From contig QNGE01002392.1 in the NCBI GenBank assembly GCA_008508345.1, positions 35,206-99,205 on the forward strand: DNA of 64,000 nucleotides, written 5' to 3'. A program made the position numbers and the translations under genes. The notes under the pieces were generated by a model. It was given only the letters and a program-made list of their open reading frames with translations, was not told the DNA's origin and did not search any database. The first letter of the stretch is position 1. Each line of letters begins with the position of its first letter. Origin of the DNA: Paragonimus westermani. Its lineage: Eukaryota > Platyhelminthes > Trematoda > Plagiorchiida > Troglotrematidae. Of the stretch, positions 1 to 10,000 are shown one piece after another.

Positions 1-440
1 TCCGTTCACACGTCGTGTGCACTTCTAACCGGTTTACGTGCGTGACCGGTGCCTTCTATCGGAGGGTTTTCCGCTTGCCATTCCTCGTCTGTTTGTCCGA
101 TTTCGTTGCGCGATGGCTCGTCCGGCTGCTCGTGCTGTCCGCCATCCACCCAGTGTTGGCCTTGACCGTATTCCAACATCGTGTCGAGATGTTCCTCTGA
201 ATGTTGGAAAAACCACGCCTCCGATCTGGCCGTCTGTCGTACTTCGCCTGCCCTGCCTCGCCCGTTGGTCCGATCTAGTCGAGCGATGACTCATCCGGTC
301 GCGCACGTTGTCCTTGATCCGATCGCGGCAGGTTTTTGAACGTACCTCCCCCACGTTGAGGTATTCGGCCGAGCGTTCGAAAACTCGCACCCCCGACCTG
401 GCAATCCACCACAATATGGTACACGTGCAAGTTAGATGGG
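1..440. repeat. GC-rich degenerate tandem repeat, period about 173 bp
   Basis: Two successive units align. The string GTCCGAT recurs at 95 and 268, each preceded by a related cytosine-rich stretch (around 70-94 and 243-267) and followed by similar blocks ending in CCGATCTGGCC near 220 and CCGACCTGGCAA near 396. The array probably continues left of the window. Base composition is clearly richer in G+C than the rest of the window. Open frames are present on both strands here, but that follows from the composition and no protein family is recognisable. The segment could be a satellite fragment or the internal repeat of a larger mobile element. Confidence 0.6.
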
Positions 441-715
441 CTTGTGAACACCTACAGACCGATCGATGACGCCACTTCTTTGTCGCCTGTTGCCTTCTGA
501 TCGCACTAAGTCATATCATCATGGAGAAATAATCCTCGGCCAAAAATATCCCACTAGAAAACGTCTGAATATTTGTGTTAATATTGTTGAAAACAACCTA
601 GATATCCCCACACACCCATCGGAATTGGAACAGTTAATTCACTTCCGAACTCCTAGTGCACATATTGCGTGCAACCATGATCTATATCAGCGGGTGCATG
701 TTATTGGAGTACCGT
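412..715 (+). repeat. Interspersed repeat of about 300 bp, copy 1
   Basis: This segment matches the reverse complement of 30229-30530 with only scattered substitutions across its central 230 bases, and similarity fades near 715. It starts at a shared ATGGTACACGTG block. An ATG-initiated frame (466 onward) survives in both copies, but the differences I can see between the two frames are mostly amino-acid changing, which argues against selection on a protein. It is probably a piece of a retroelement terminal or untranslated region. No reverse transcriptase is visible next to this copy. Confidence 0.75.
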
Positions 716-2098
716 CCCCACTGAGAACACCGTTTTGCAGAAATACTTGTGGGGAAGTATGAAAATGTCTCTTAAGAACAAGCTATTTGTGGATACTGCG
801 CTAATAACCGACGGACGATCTACACTACCCGCGTGTTCAGCAAACACGCTAAGTCACCCTACGTCCTAACCACTTTCATCTAGGCTGATGTCAGTGCGAC
901 ATTTACACGTGAAACCGAACGAGGCAGTCAACTGGCCTGCCTGGACATGCACATTCGGCTCTGTGCAGATGGGTCAGTTCAACGCAAGGTTTCTACGACA
1001 CCGAATCTGGAATAGATAATATATATGCTTCAGTAACATTTTGCCACTGATCTAAAAGTGAATCGTATGAACCCTTTGACTGATTAAGCCAGGAGAATAT
1101 GAAAACCGGGTAGGATTCCCGAAGAAACGACATTCCTACGCACAATATTCGTTCAGAGTGGTTAACCGCAATGATTTCTAGGCAAACCTTGAAAAAGCAC
1201 AAACCAACCTTATCGGAAGTAAAAACGGTACATATGTTTTCTCTTTGAAAGTAACATCCTCGCTGAAACAACCATCAGAATGCTCCCTACTGTTGTCAAC
1301 AAGACGTTTCATGCTGTCACATTGCATGTCCGTTTCAACTCTACTTTAGCCCCGTGCCTAGTTTCAAAGAACGAAGTGCCGTTCTTTCGAATTCCTTCTG
1401 TGTATGCTTGTTCATTTTCCCCCCTGGAACTAGTTAGGTGGGTCACACGGCCTGTCCGTGAGAAGAGTCCAACCTGAATCAATGAAGGATTAATCAGCGC
1501 AATGATGACACATATGGTCGACATTAGTCATACCGTTACTTCGACCTCTCACTTTTATCCGATTTACCGATTCAGGGCCAATGGATCGACAACCTCGATA
1601 TCCCAAATCTTGGCCACAGCTAAAGCAATCGGAATTTGATTAATTTATCCAAACTTGCCCCCACAGAATCGCACTGCTCAGACCTTGCATCGCCATGATT
1701 CACCACCCACACGATGAACGATCCAACTGCCGAAGTTACGGTCGCATCACAATTTTGACTTGATTTTATGAACAAGTTGTCTTCATGTCTATCTATGAAA
1801 TGGGTGACCTCATCTGAACGTATCACTTGTTTCGTCTGTTTTCTCCGAGCAACTTTGTTCTTATAAACCTCATGTTTTCCGCCTGTTGAAGAGTAACCAA
1901 AATCAGAGCTGTTTGCGAAAACTTTTTCTGATAAATAGTCCCGTGATTCTGAACCGCTTATGACTGGTTTAATAACTATTCGAAATCTTTTATTGTATCA
2001 AGGAGAACCCAATAATGTTGCGCAAAGTTCTTAGCTTTTAGTCGAAGGAAATTTTGTCATGGCTAGCAGCGTTTATTTTGAACAAATCTGTCGACTAA
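716..2098. other. No supported gene
   Basis: Short minus-strand frames occur at 993-1271, 1309-1524 and 1620-1826. The second begins with an ATG followed by a hydrophobic stretch and then a charged tail, but it has no recognisable domain. Nothing here resembles a receptor transmembrane exon, although the receptor gene on this strand should continue in this direction. Confidence 0.4.
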
Positions 2099-2369
2099 TC
2101 AACGGGCTACCAATAAATGGTGGCATACACAGAGAAAACATTCTCCTTGGGTTTCACGCAGGCTGGTCGAAACGGGAGGATCATATTTTGACGATTTACT
2201 AGTTGGCGGATGGTCGCTCATACTAACCATCTTGTATACTCTGGAAACATTTCTGGAACTGTATATTGATAACGACAGTTGATCAAACTTACATTGAGAT
2301 CCTTTCCACCTCAAAGTGGGTCAAACCAGAGATAAGGGTTGCACTTTTCACAAATAAAAAAGCAGCAAG
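2099..2369 (-). CDS. Candidate two-exon 3' end of an unknown gene
   Basis: On the minus strand an acceptor (TTTTCAG) at 2370 opens a 77-base segment, 2369-2293, with only one open frame. It ends at a good donor (CAAT|GTAAGT). A 40-base intron later, two in-register acceptors (ATACAG and TTCCAG) continue the same frame to a TGA at 2099-2101. Short introns of this size are known in flatworms. The predicted peptide starts hydrophobic and ends with a serine- and proline-rich tail. I recognise no family, and it does not look like the next exon of the class B receptor. This may be a chance combination. Confidence 0.2.
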
Positions 2370-2475
2370 CTGAAAATGATCAATAATCACTCATTTTCAA
2401 GTTGAACGTCACCCACATTTGATCGCAGCGTTCGCATTCACATAGACTTTCCACCCAGCCTCTTTCGGAAAGAAA

Positions 2476-2518
2476 CACTAGACTCGAGTTTCGCTCTCAT
2501 TGGAGCTCATCAGTAGTG
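2476..2518 (-). ncRNA. Hammerhead self-cleaving ribozyme, intact core
   Basis: On the minus strand the order is CACTA (stem I, 2518-2514), CTGATGA (2513-2507), a stem-loop GCTC-CAATGA-GAGC (stem II, 2506-2493), GAAA (2492-2489), CTCGAG (minimal stem III, 2488-2483), the cleavage triplet GTC (2483-2481) and TAGTG (2480-2476). TAGTG pairs perfectly with the stem I CACTA. All invariant hammerhead core bases are present. The very short stem III is typical of mobile-element hammerheads, which often work better as dimers. Cleavage would be predicted between 2481 and 2480. I see no core mutation. Confidence 0.85.
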
Positions 2519-2537
2519 CATATGGTTGCCACGGCCA

Positions 2538-2592
2538 GGATTTGAACTGCGGCCATTTCAATCATGAGGCAACCGTGTTGACCACTGCGCCA
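2538..2592 (-). promoter_or_regulatory. Internal Pol III promoter (tRNA-like boxes A and B)
   Basis: The minus strand reads TGGCGCAGTGG at 2592-2582, a perfect box A, and AGTTCAAATCC at 2548-2538, a near-consensus box B. Their spacing of about 33 bases is right for a tRNA-type promoter. Between them GGTTGCCTCATGA resembles the anticodon arm of a tRNA-derived SINE head. Transcription would run leftward into the ribozyme. Confidence 0.8.
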
Positions 2593-3005
2593 TTGACCTC
2601 ACATTAGGCACGACCGAATTATCAAATCTGAACGCTCAACCAATCTGGCTTGCGAGCAGTGATCAGGTTGCCCGATCGTCTCGAGAGGAGACACAGTAAC
2701 TGTCCTGCTAACTCCAATCGATAACCCCGCGATTAGGACTTCCGAGACAGGTCGAGATCACAGGTCTCATTAAACCTACAAAGCAATATTTTAGATTACT
2801 GATGAGTAGTCGGAGATTTGGTTTGCTTTCAAGTTGACCAACACTCACAGTTGATCGCAGCCTTCGCAATCAGGTACACTTTCCAGCCAGGCTCTTTCGA
2901 AAAGAAGCACTTGACTCGAGTTTCGCTCCAAATATCTGAATGCGAAGGCTGCGGTCAATTGTGGGTGATGTTGAACTCGAAAATACACCAACTCCCCGAT
3001 TACTC

Positions 3006-4895
3006 AACAGTAAACTAATTACTCCACTTAAAAAATTAACCTGCTCTTTAAAAGCTGTGCCTGGTGACCAAAACTGATTAACTGTCCTAAATAAGTGTGA
3101 AAAAACTAATGGTCGCTCTCACTATTCACATTCTGATGATTCATTTCATTGAACAGTCGGTAATTTTTGGGAGACTTTCTAGGTTTTAAAAAGAATTGTG
3201 CAACCTGAAATGGTTAGTTCTCAGCAACATTCAAGTGAATGTTCATACTATTGATTATTCTTGTTAGCATAATACTCAAAGGTAACTAAATGCTGACTGG
3301 CAATGCGTTCCATTCCACCAGTGCGATTCGATTATAGTTAAAGGCTTTCATCTACGACTTCATATTCCTCAGTGGCAGAGTGCACTTGATTTAAGTTAAA
3401 AAAAAAATTGAAGTTTTGCAACAAAGTTTCGACCCATATCTATTTGAACACATGGCGTCATGATAACCGTTGCCTTCCGGAGGTACATAACCAAATTCAC
3501 ACCCGAAAGGTAATATCACTGTTTACTAGGTCTTCTGGGAATACTTCTTAGAAATTTAACCCGCAAACGCTTGATAGAAAAACCGTTAGACTGCTTTATT
3601 CTTGATTACTAATGTAGGGTCCATGTTTTTTTGATTAACCGCAATCATTTGTCATTGCTGCCATGGCTTCATGCAACACATGACGAATCGTTGCCTAAAC
3701 GTTGTTATATGTCAAGGAGAGCAAAAGCCATACCTCGTCTAACATTAACTAGTGTACCCATTAGTGTACTGGAATGCTAAATTTACGAATTTGCACGAAA
3801 TTTAGAATTTGTTACGATAACCATTCAAGAACGTTCAACCCAGAAATTCAGTCTTCGGGTGATTTCCGTATGATGGCATTCCCAACCTACAGCGGTCTGT
3901 TCTTGTCTGTCCATTATGAGCGATTCTTAAGTGGTTGATTTTTGAGAGTACTTTTTATGCACAAGAACATGGTGACTACTTTTTTAAAAATAATGGCTGC
4001 AAAACGTTCATCAGCTTTTTGTTTTTTTCTAACCAAATCCATTTTTCTGTGCTAAAATCTCAAGCAAAACGTGATGACAGAAAGAATATAAGTGTTTCAT
4101 TGAAATACATCAACTGCAGAAACAATTATCCAGATTGTCTTTTCCTTTTTCTCTATCCGAAACGATGCAATTTTCTGGCCGTTTAAAAAGAACTGTACCG
4201 ATGAGCCGTGTCTATCTATATGGTGCTCCAATAATAATCCTGTATTATAACGAAATAATTTCATCTCGGCTGAACTCCTACGAATGGATCATACATAATG
4301 ATCAACGATAGTATGTTTCGAGTAATTTTACAGAACATTGTTCCCACTGTAACTGTGTATTGGTTGACATCATTTTCCAGTTAGGTTTGAGTTAGTTGAT
4401 CTCTACTATTCACAACGAGTCATGCTGGATGCAAAAAAACTAACAGGGACGCTGTCCTCTTGTTTTACTGTTTGTCTGGACACGAATTTTAACTTTACTT
4501 CAAAACGCATTACACGCTAAATGAAACTTGTTTGACAACCTTAAAAATTACTTAACTGTTGACTACCACAGAATGTCATCGATCAGCAAGCTTTCGATCG
4601 CACATCAAGGCAACAAGATCGGTGTTTGCTCCATAGGTGCCGCCTAACCGACGAATATTTGCTTTCCCGTGAGGTGTTCTAAGATAATGCCCAAAACGAT
4701 CAAACAATTTCATCTGGCAGGCCTTCCACTCATACCAGAGTATGGTTAAAACCTAGGCTGCAAACAATACTCTTCGATCTGCTAATATATTTGACCAATT
4801 TCGTGCAACAAGATAGAGATTTTCAGTTGTATATGGTTCATCGTTGTTGCCTTCACTCTGATGCAAGCTCCTGATGGCGTTGCTGTCAGATTACT
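3006..4895. other. No supported gene
   Basis: AT-rich sequence in which I see only short frames (for example 3935-4186 on the plus strand) without recognisable domains. It would lie within a downstream intron of the receptor gene if that gene continues leftward. Confidence 0.4.
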
Positions 4896-5313
4896 TCACT
4901 TCTTAGTGATTTTACCTTCCAAAATATCCACTAATTTTACGATAAGTAATTTGTGATGGCATGGATCATGAGGGTATGATGTGTGTGCCAACATCGTCAT
5001 AACATGCAGAGGGCATCTACAGGAATGCTGCAACTTCCAGCCTATTGCTTTGACGACAGAGTCACGAATTCGCAAACTGGGTATTTCAACACCTACATGA
5101 AACCAATAGGTGTGCCTGGCAAGCTCGTATTCATAGCGCCCAGTCAGGTAACAAGGACAAATTTCTGCAGGCGACGCAGAACTCTGTACCCGATTGATAC
5201 AAAACAATATATATATAAGAACTGAAGTTAACACCAGCTGACCATCCCGTCGCAAACTGGTTTCAAGCCAAGTTGGCCCACCCTGAAAGTCAATAATGAA
5301 CAGGCGTTATCCT
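4896..5313 (-). CDS. Open segment of unknown function, open on both strands
   Basis: The minus strand is open for about 139 codons from 5313 to the stop at 4896. An acceptor-like ACTTTCAG ends just before the stretch that begins GGPTWLETS. A hydrophobic run (LVLTSVLIYILF) is followed by a cysteine-containing region. The same DNA is also open on the plus strand from 4983 to 5225, with a donor-like CAG|GTAACA near 5147. Neither translation matches a family I know. It lies on the receptor strand downstream of its last recognised exon, but lacks the features expected of class B helix 1. It may be noise. Confidence 0.2.
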
Positions 5314-5395
5314 TGCAAAATTCGCAAGTGATTGACTAGCATCGAAGCAAGGAAGCAGGTTAGAAATGAAACCGATATGTCTATATTCTATCCAG

Positions 5396-5597
5396 GTAAA
5401 TATAACGGTACTCAATTAGACGATAACGTTCATAACAGACGAAAGATTTGTAAGCTCCTTTCCAAACCTACCGAGATTAAGCCGGCTATTGGGCCCAAAA
5501 ACTTGGAGAAAACAAAACGTCTCCATGAACACGTTTTAGAGAATGAAAAAGTTCTGAGAGTTTATTGGCATTTCGAGGAAGAATTTCTGATTTTCTG
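5396..5597 (+). CDS. Candidate internal exon, unknown protein
   Basis: A pyrimidine-rich acceptor (TATTCTATCCAG) precedes 202 bases that are open in only one frame and end at a donor-like CTG|GTAAGA. The predicted 66 residues are rich in Lys, Glu, His and Asn, with no cysteine cluster or membrane segment, and I recognise no domain. About 90 bases downstream a second acceptor (TTTAGCCTTTAG) opens another frame of about 42 codons from 5687, but in a phase that does not follow directly. The segment is on the opposite strand to the receptor gene. Confidence 0.25.
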
Positions 5598-6452
5598 GTA
5601 AGAAGATGCTGATAAATCCATGGCTTCTCCAATGAAATTTCAATATGACCTGATGTAAATGACATTTGTGTTTAGCCTTTAGCAGCAAGCACTGTATCGG
5701 ACTGCATATATGAGTCTGCACCGCTGTTACGTGGACGCGATTTATATGTATGGTTTAATCAAGGAAGGAGGTTCTCAGTATGTGTCGCACCTCAGTGGGC
5801 TTTACTAGAACTTAAGGTTCAGTGCTGTCCGGGAGCAACAAATGTTTCGAATTTCCTGATTTGAATTCTCCGCGCCCCACCGTTAGCAGGTTCGGGTTCA
5901 AGATGTTGAAAGAACATGTGAATAACCACTGTTTGAAGTTCAACATTCTTGTCACATTCTGACGGGTAGTAAGTGTTGTGAGAACGTTGTTATGTAGTGC
6001 ACGTGAACTGTGTAACCCTCATTACCTAGAGTCCGAATGTGCGCTGCCGACGATTCCATCGATAACTACTATAAATTCCAAATCACATGTGAGTCACGTT
6101 TCAATTCTGTTCCTCAGACGCGCTTCAGAGATAGGGACTTCGAAGACAAGCTTTAGCACTGCGTAAAGTTTCGTCTTAAAATACCCGTGTCAACCAAACT
6201 TACCCGCTGTCACATTTGTGGCAGTTTGGTTCTCAATATCCATGGCAGAAAGTGGGCTGCCATCCCAAGACTAATCAGATTACTTACGCCAAAACAGCTG
6301 CGTTTACTCAGCAAAACATTGCCGGTAGAACGGATACACGTTCCACATGTTACCATATTCTCGATCGTTTACTATTCTGTGATTTACTGTCGTGGTCACT
6401 TCTGATCGCCGCCGGTTTCAATATTCATACAAAAGCGTTACACCATTAACTG

Positions 6453-6884
6453 ATGCCTTTCAGACCGGTGCTCACGTGGCCAGGATTGAGGTGGCGTGAG
6501 AACAACAACAGAACGAGCTTAGCACAAGAAGATAAAACTATTATCTCAGTTGTGCTTGTGGAACCGACGACTGGCCAAGTTAATGATGCTGTATTTCGTT
6601 TTTGTGAGAATGTTCATGAAACTAACGCACTTTACGGTTTACTGATAAAGCAGGAGGGATCATCTGGAAGGTGGCGACTAGTTTCCTTTTCAGTGCACCA
6701 GAAAATTACGTTTTTGTCAACTAAGCTGTGCGAATTGAATGACACAAATGATTTGGCCGAATTTCTACACAGAACGGATTGTAACTTAAAAGTGAGGCTA
6801 AAAAAGACAATTTTACCTATGTTCTCTGTCAACAGCGGAATTCACTACAGAATATTGCAGAATCATGTATCACAGTTTCTATGA
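6453..6884 (+). CDS. 143-codon open frame, unknown
   Basis: An ATG at 6453 opens 143 codons with mixed composition and no recognised domain. A good acceptor (GATGCCTTTCAG) lies at its start, so it might be part of an exon. The frame is also nearly open upstream (6180-6449) and downstream. The downstream part (6936-7205), however, is antisense to a receptor exon and is certainly a shadow. I treat this as a weak candidate or the remains of an old coding sequence. Confidence 0.2.
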   Translation: MPFRPVLTWPGLRWRENNNRTSLAQEDKTIISVVLVEPTTGQVNDAVFRFCENVHETNALYGLLIKQEGSSGRWRLVSFSVHQKITFLSTKLCELNDTNDLAEFLHRTDCNLKVRLKKTILPMFSVNSGIHYRILQNHVSQFL

Positions 6885-6918
6885 CACAGTCTAACATATG
6901 TTTACTTGTAATTCTTAC

Positions 6919-7004
6919 CAAAGTATTCTGAGCTAATGTGCAATTGGAATAATCTGTTCTGGGAGCCCACGTTGCGTTCTCGTTACAATAACGTTTGGAA
7001 AATC
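6919..7004 (-). CDS. Class B (secretin-family) GPCR, second hormone-receptor-domain exon
   Basis: This 86-base exon has a strong acceptor (TTTGTTTATTCTCTAG) and a donor TTG|GTAAGA, and only one frame stays open through it. It encodes the second half of the HRM domain: RYCNENATW, then a DYSNC motif. These are the fifth and sixth conserved cysteines and the invariant G/A-T-W of class B receptors. It begins with two bases that complete the codon left open by the exon at 16389-16517, and ends in phase 0. The intron before it is about 9.4 kb. The protein would bind a peptide hormone at the cell surface and signal through G proteins. Transmembrane exons must follow to the left and are not seen. Confidence 0.85.
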
Positions 7005-10000
7005 CTAGAGAATAAACAAAATTTACAAAATGAGCGACGTAATAAGTATAGACATAGATTTGCGCGAAAAAAACGTGAACGCCATGGAGCATTCGAAAAA
7101 GTTGAGGATTTTATGGCGATCTTTTGTCGAACCTATTTAAAATTTTGCGACATATTCCCGTACACCTGCTTTGGATTGATCAACAAATCAGACACTATCT
7201 CATGAGAAAACAGTAGTGGTACGCTTATGGTTACAGGACTACTCTCTTGTCACAAACCGACAACTGAAACAGCTAAGAAGTGTCAAGCATCCGGTACTCT
7301 GACCTCATAACATTTGATCTGTATTGCGGAGAAATAACAGAATAAACTATCCGGAAGTACTGTGTGAGCCGGAAAAATCTAGACAGACAGCTTAAGTCAG
7401 CCCAAATCTGAACGCCAGATACATGTGCGACCTGTGGGGTATGAACAGTTTCGGTGAAGTATTATGTTTGATCGTGTTACGTTGATAAGGGACAGCAAAA
7501 CGTGGTTTCCGAAGCACGTCAGTTTCGCTTCGTTGGATTATAGTGTGTGTAAGCCGATGCATGCTTTTTATCGCTATGCCTGTCTCTGATGTCACGTGGT
7601 GATCTACTGTTTGGCCTATTTCAGAGTAAGCTGTGTGACAGGGTTGCATTTGTGGTACAGTTACTCTTATATCGCATGCATCATTCCCATATCGATAACC
7701 AGTGATAACTCGATTTCGATGACTTGGCCATCGGGTGATTTGCACAGAGCTCTGAAATCCAGACTGTATTGAACGGGACTACGAGAAAAGTTGCTGTGGC
7801 CGTCCTTACAGTAGAATTGTTTATACGACAATGGGATGAGGCGTCGTCTCCACAAAGAAAGCAGAAGTTGCCTACTTTTCGGCGCTGTACCTAGCCGCAT
7901 TTCTATTCCAAGGGGTGGAACAAACGATTCGGAAATAATTCACAAGAGAATGTTCCACAAAAGTTACATATTTTTGAACCAAACACGTGGTATCAGTATC
8001 TGACTGGACAGAAGTAAAACTTTCAAAACGCACACATTGACCTGTCAGAGTGCTCTTACAACAAGCAGTCATCCGCCATCCTATTTACGCCAATACCAAT
8101 AAATGACAGATTGATGTTATGCATATTTGGGGGAAAACCGATCATTTTATTAATCACACACTGTGTTTGGAGCTCAGCAAATGGCAGCAGAATTATGGTT
8201 AACGTTCGTTTTATAACTGAAGGCAAATGCCCTTTTTTGGCAAGATTAGAACCATAATTTTCGACAAAAGTGAAACCAGGCAACTTGTCCCTATCCACTC
8301 TTTTGTCTGGGAGCTGTATTCCGAAGGGGGAAGCTGATATTTATGCAGCAGTGAGTATAACTCGCTTTTCAGCGTTTTGACTTTTATCTGTCCATTTAAG
8401 TGGCAATAACGACAGAAGTGTGCATATAACCATCGCAGACAAATTAAGCAAATTGCCCTTGATACTGTTCAGATCCAGATGTTAGTGTGCACTCTATTTT
8501 GCTTCATCATCCACTCTGGGCTAATCTGTGTAACAAGCTCAGTTAAACAGTTTCTATCACAAGATCTGTTTTACAGGCAATCCTAACGCTGGAATCGTAG
8601 TGCGTGGTGCTCAGAGAAAACTAGTGCTTTTTTACGCTTGGAATAAAAACGTTACTTATATTCTTTGTAACTGAAAATAATTTACTTGGACGTGGAGTGA
8701 AAATTATCAACAAATAGTGTTGCAATTCCTTCTGGTATATTATAGTTCATTGTTGGACTCCAAAAGAAAATATGTGGGAGTCGAATATAAAAGAATATTA
8801 TGGCAACAACCCGAATGCTACTCAGACTGTCTCTCCAGTTTCCAAGCACACAACGAGCTGACATTCTATTTTCGCTCAGGTTCAGCTGACTGACGAAAAG
8901 ACGGATCCGTCCATTCGCAACAGAACTTCTCCAACAGAAATGTAAAGTTGAAGCATATCCACAAAAGCTGCTGATTAGATATTAACCAAACCGCGAACAC
9001 AGTGGTCTTCACCAGTGATGATCCATTATACTATCGATCGTGGATAGAATAACAGCAGCCAGACATGTTGCCATCAGACGGGTTGTGTTGTTTGTGCACA
9101 TTTTTCTTTGTCAAAACAGGTGAACAAGCGAAGAAGCCCTTGAAAATTGTCAGCGAAACTACGGACAATGGACACATGCATTATGACAAAGTGACCGCTT
9201 TTCATTCTTTCAAGGCGAAAGCCGATCATACTGTACCATTAACGTCCACATTCTGTAAACAGTTGATAGTGGACTAAAATCGTCCGCTCAGTCGTTACCT
9301 ACTGGATAACGTGCGACGCGTTTATAATAACGGTGGTGGGACTGTTAGACAGCTGACACCCGAAAGCCGTTTTGTGCGTTCTGGCCTAAAGTTCTACGAA
9401 CTAGTATACTATTTTCGCCTCGGTCCTAATGTTGTCTCCAAAGCTATTAAGTAGTTCCTATTGCCTTAAAAATGTCGGAGATGAGGTGGCAACTCGGCTT
9501 GCCTTCCTTGGCGAATTTGACAGGTTGTGAGCTGTTGAACGTGCTTGTCCAAGTCAACTAAGGTGCGTGAATTATAAGCCGTACTCAAAGGTGACCCAAT
9601 GCTCACTGAGGTGTTTGATCAGAAAATTGTGGTTCTGAACGTCTCTCTAGTGCAGATAGGACAGAGAATTTTGGTTTTGATAAACCCTCAAGGTATTGTG
9701 ACATAAAATCGGATCAATGTGCATCTTACAGAGTCGCACAAACAACCAATACCAAATAACTGATGTTATTTCAGGAATATTGGTATTATTCTTAAATGGC
9801 TTCTATAAATGTCTTGTACAGAACTTAACTGATTTCAAAACAAGGATGAAATTCTCAAAGTCTGCTAGCCAAAATATTCCGTTAATTTCATCTTAGTTAA
9901 CAAAACGATAAGTCCATGTGTTGCAAGATGGCTACAGTCTTACTGATTTTTACCAGGGGTATCTGTAAAAACAAAGAAACTGATATGAACCTCAACGATT

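Larger units (their letters stand above)
2394..3005 (-). mobile_element. tRNA-headed hammerhead SINE/retrozyme, partial dimer with fold-back end
   Basis: Read on the minus strand, the element has a tRNA-like Pol III promoter (box A at 2592-2582, box B at 2548-2538) followed about 20 bases later by a complete hammerhead motif (2518-2476). The block at 2394-2497 (arm plus linker) recurs in direct orientation at about 2826-2930, giving a 432-bp period. The second ribozyme is cut inside stem II at about 2930. Immediately after, 2934-3005 is the reverse complement of the arm at 2805-2871, so the last 200 bp could fold into a hairpin with about 66-bp arms. tRNA promoter plus hammerhead matches the S-alpha family of schistosomes, and tandem hammerhead units recall animal retrozymes. 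Confidence 0.85.

Noticed and set aside
6936..7205. 89-codon plus-strand open frame
   Set aside because: Antisense shadow of the receptor exon at 6919-7004.
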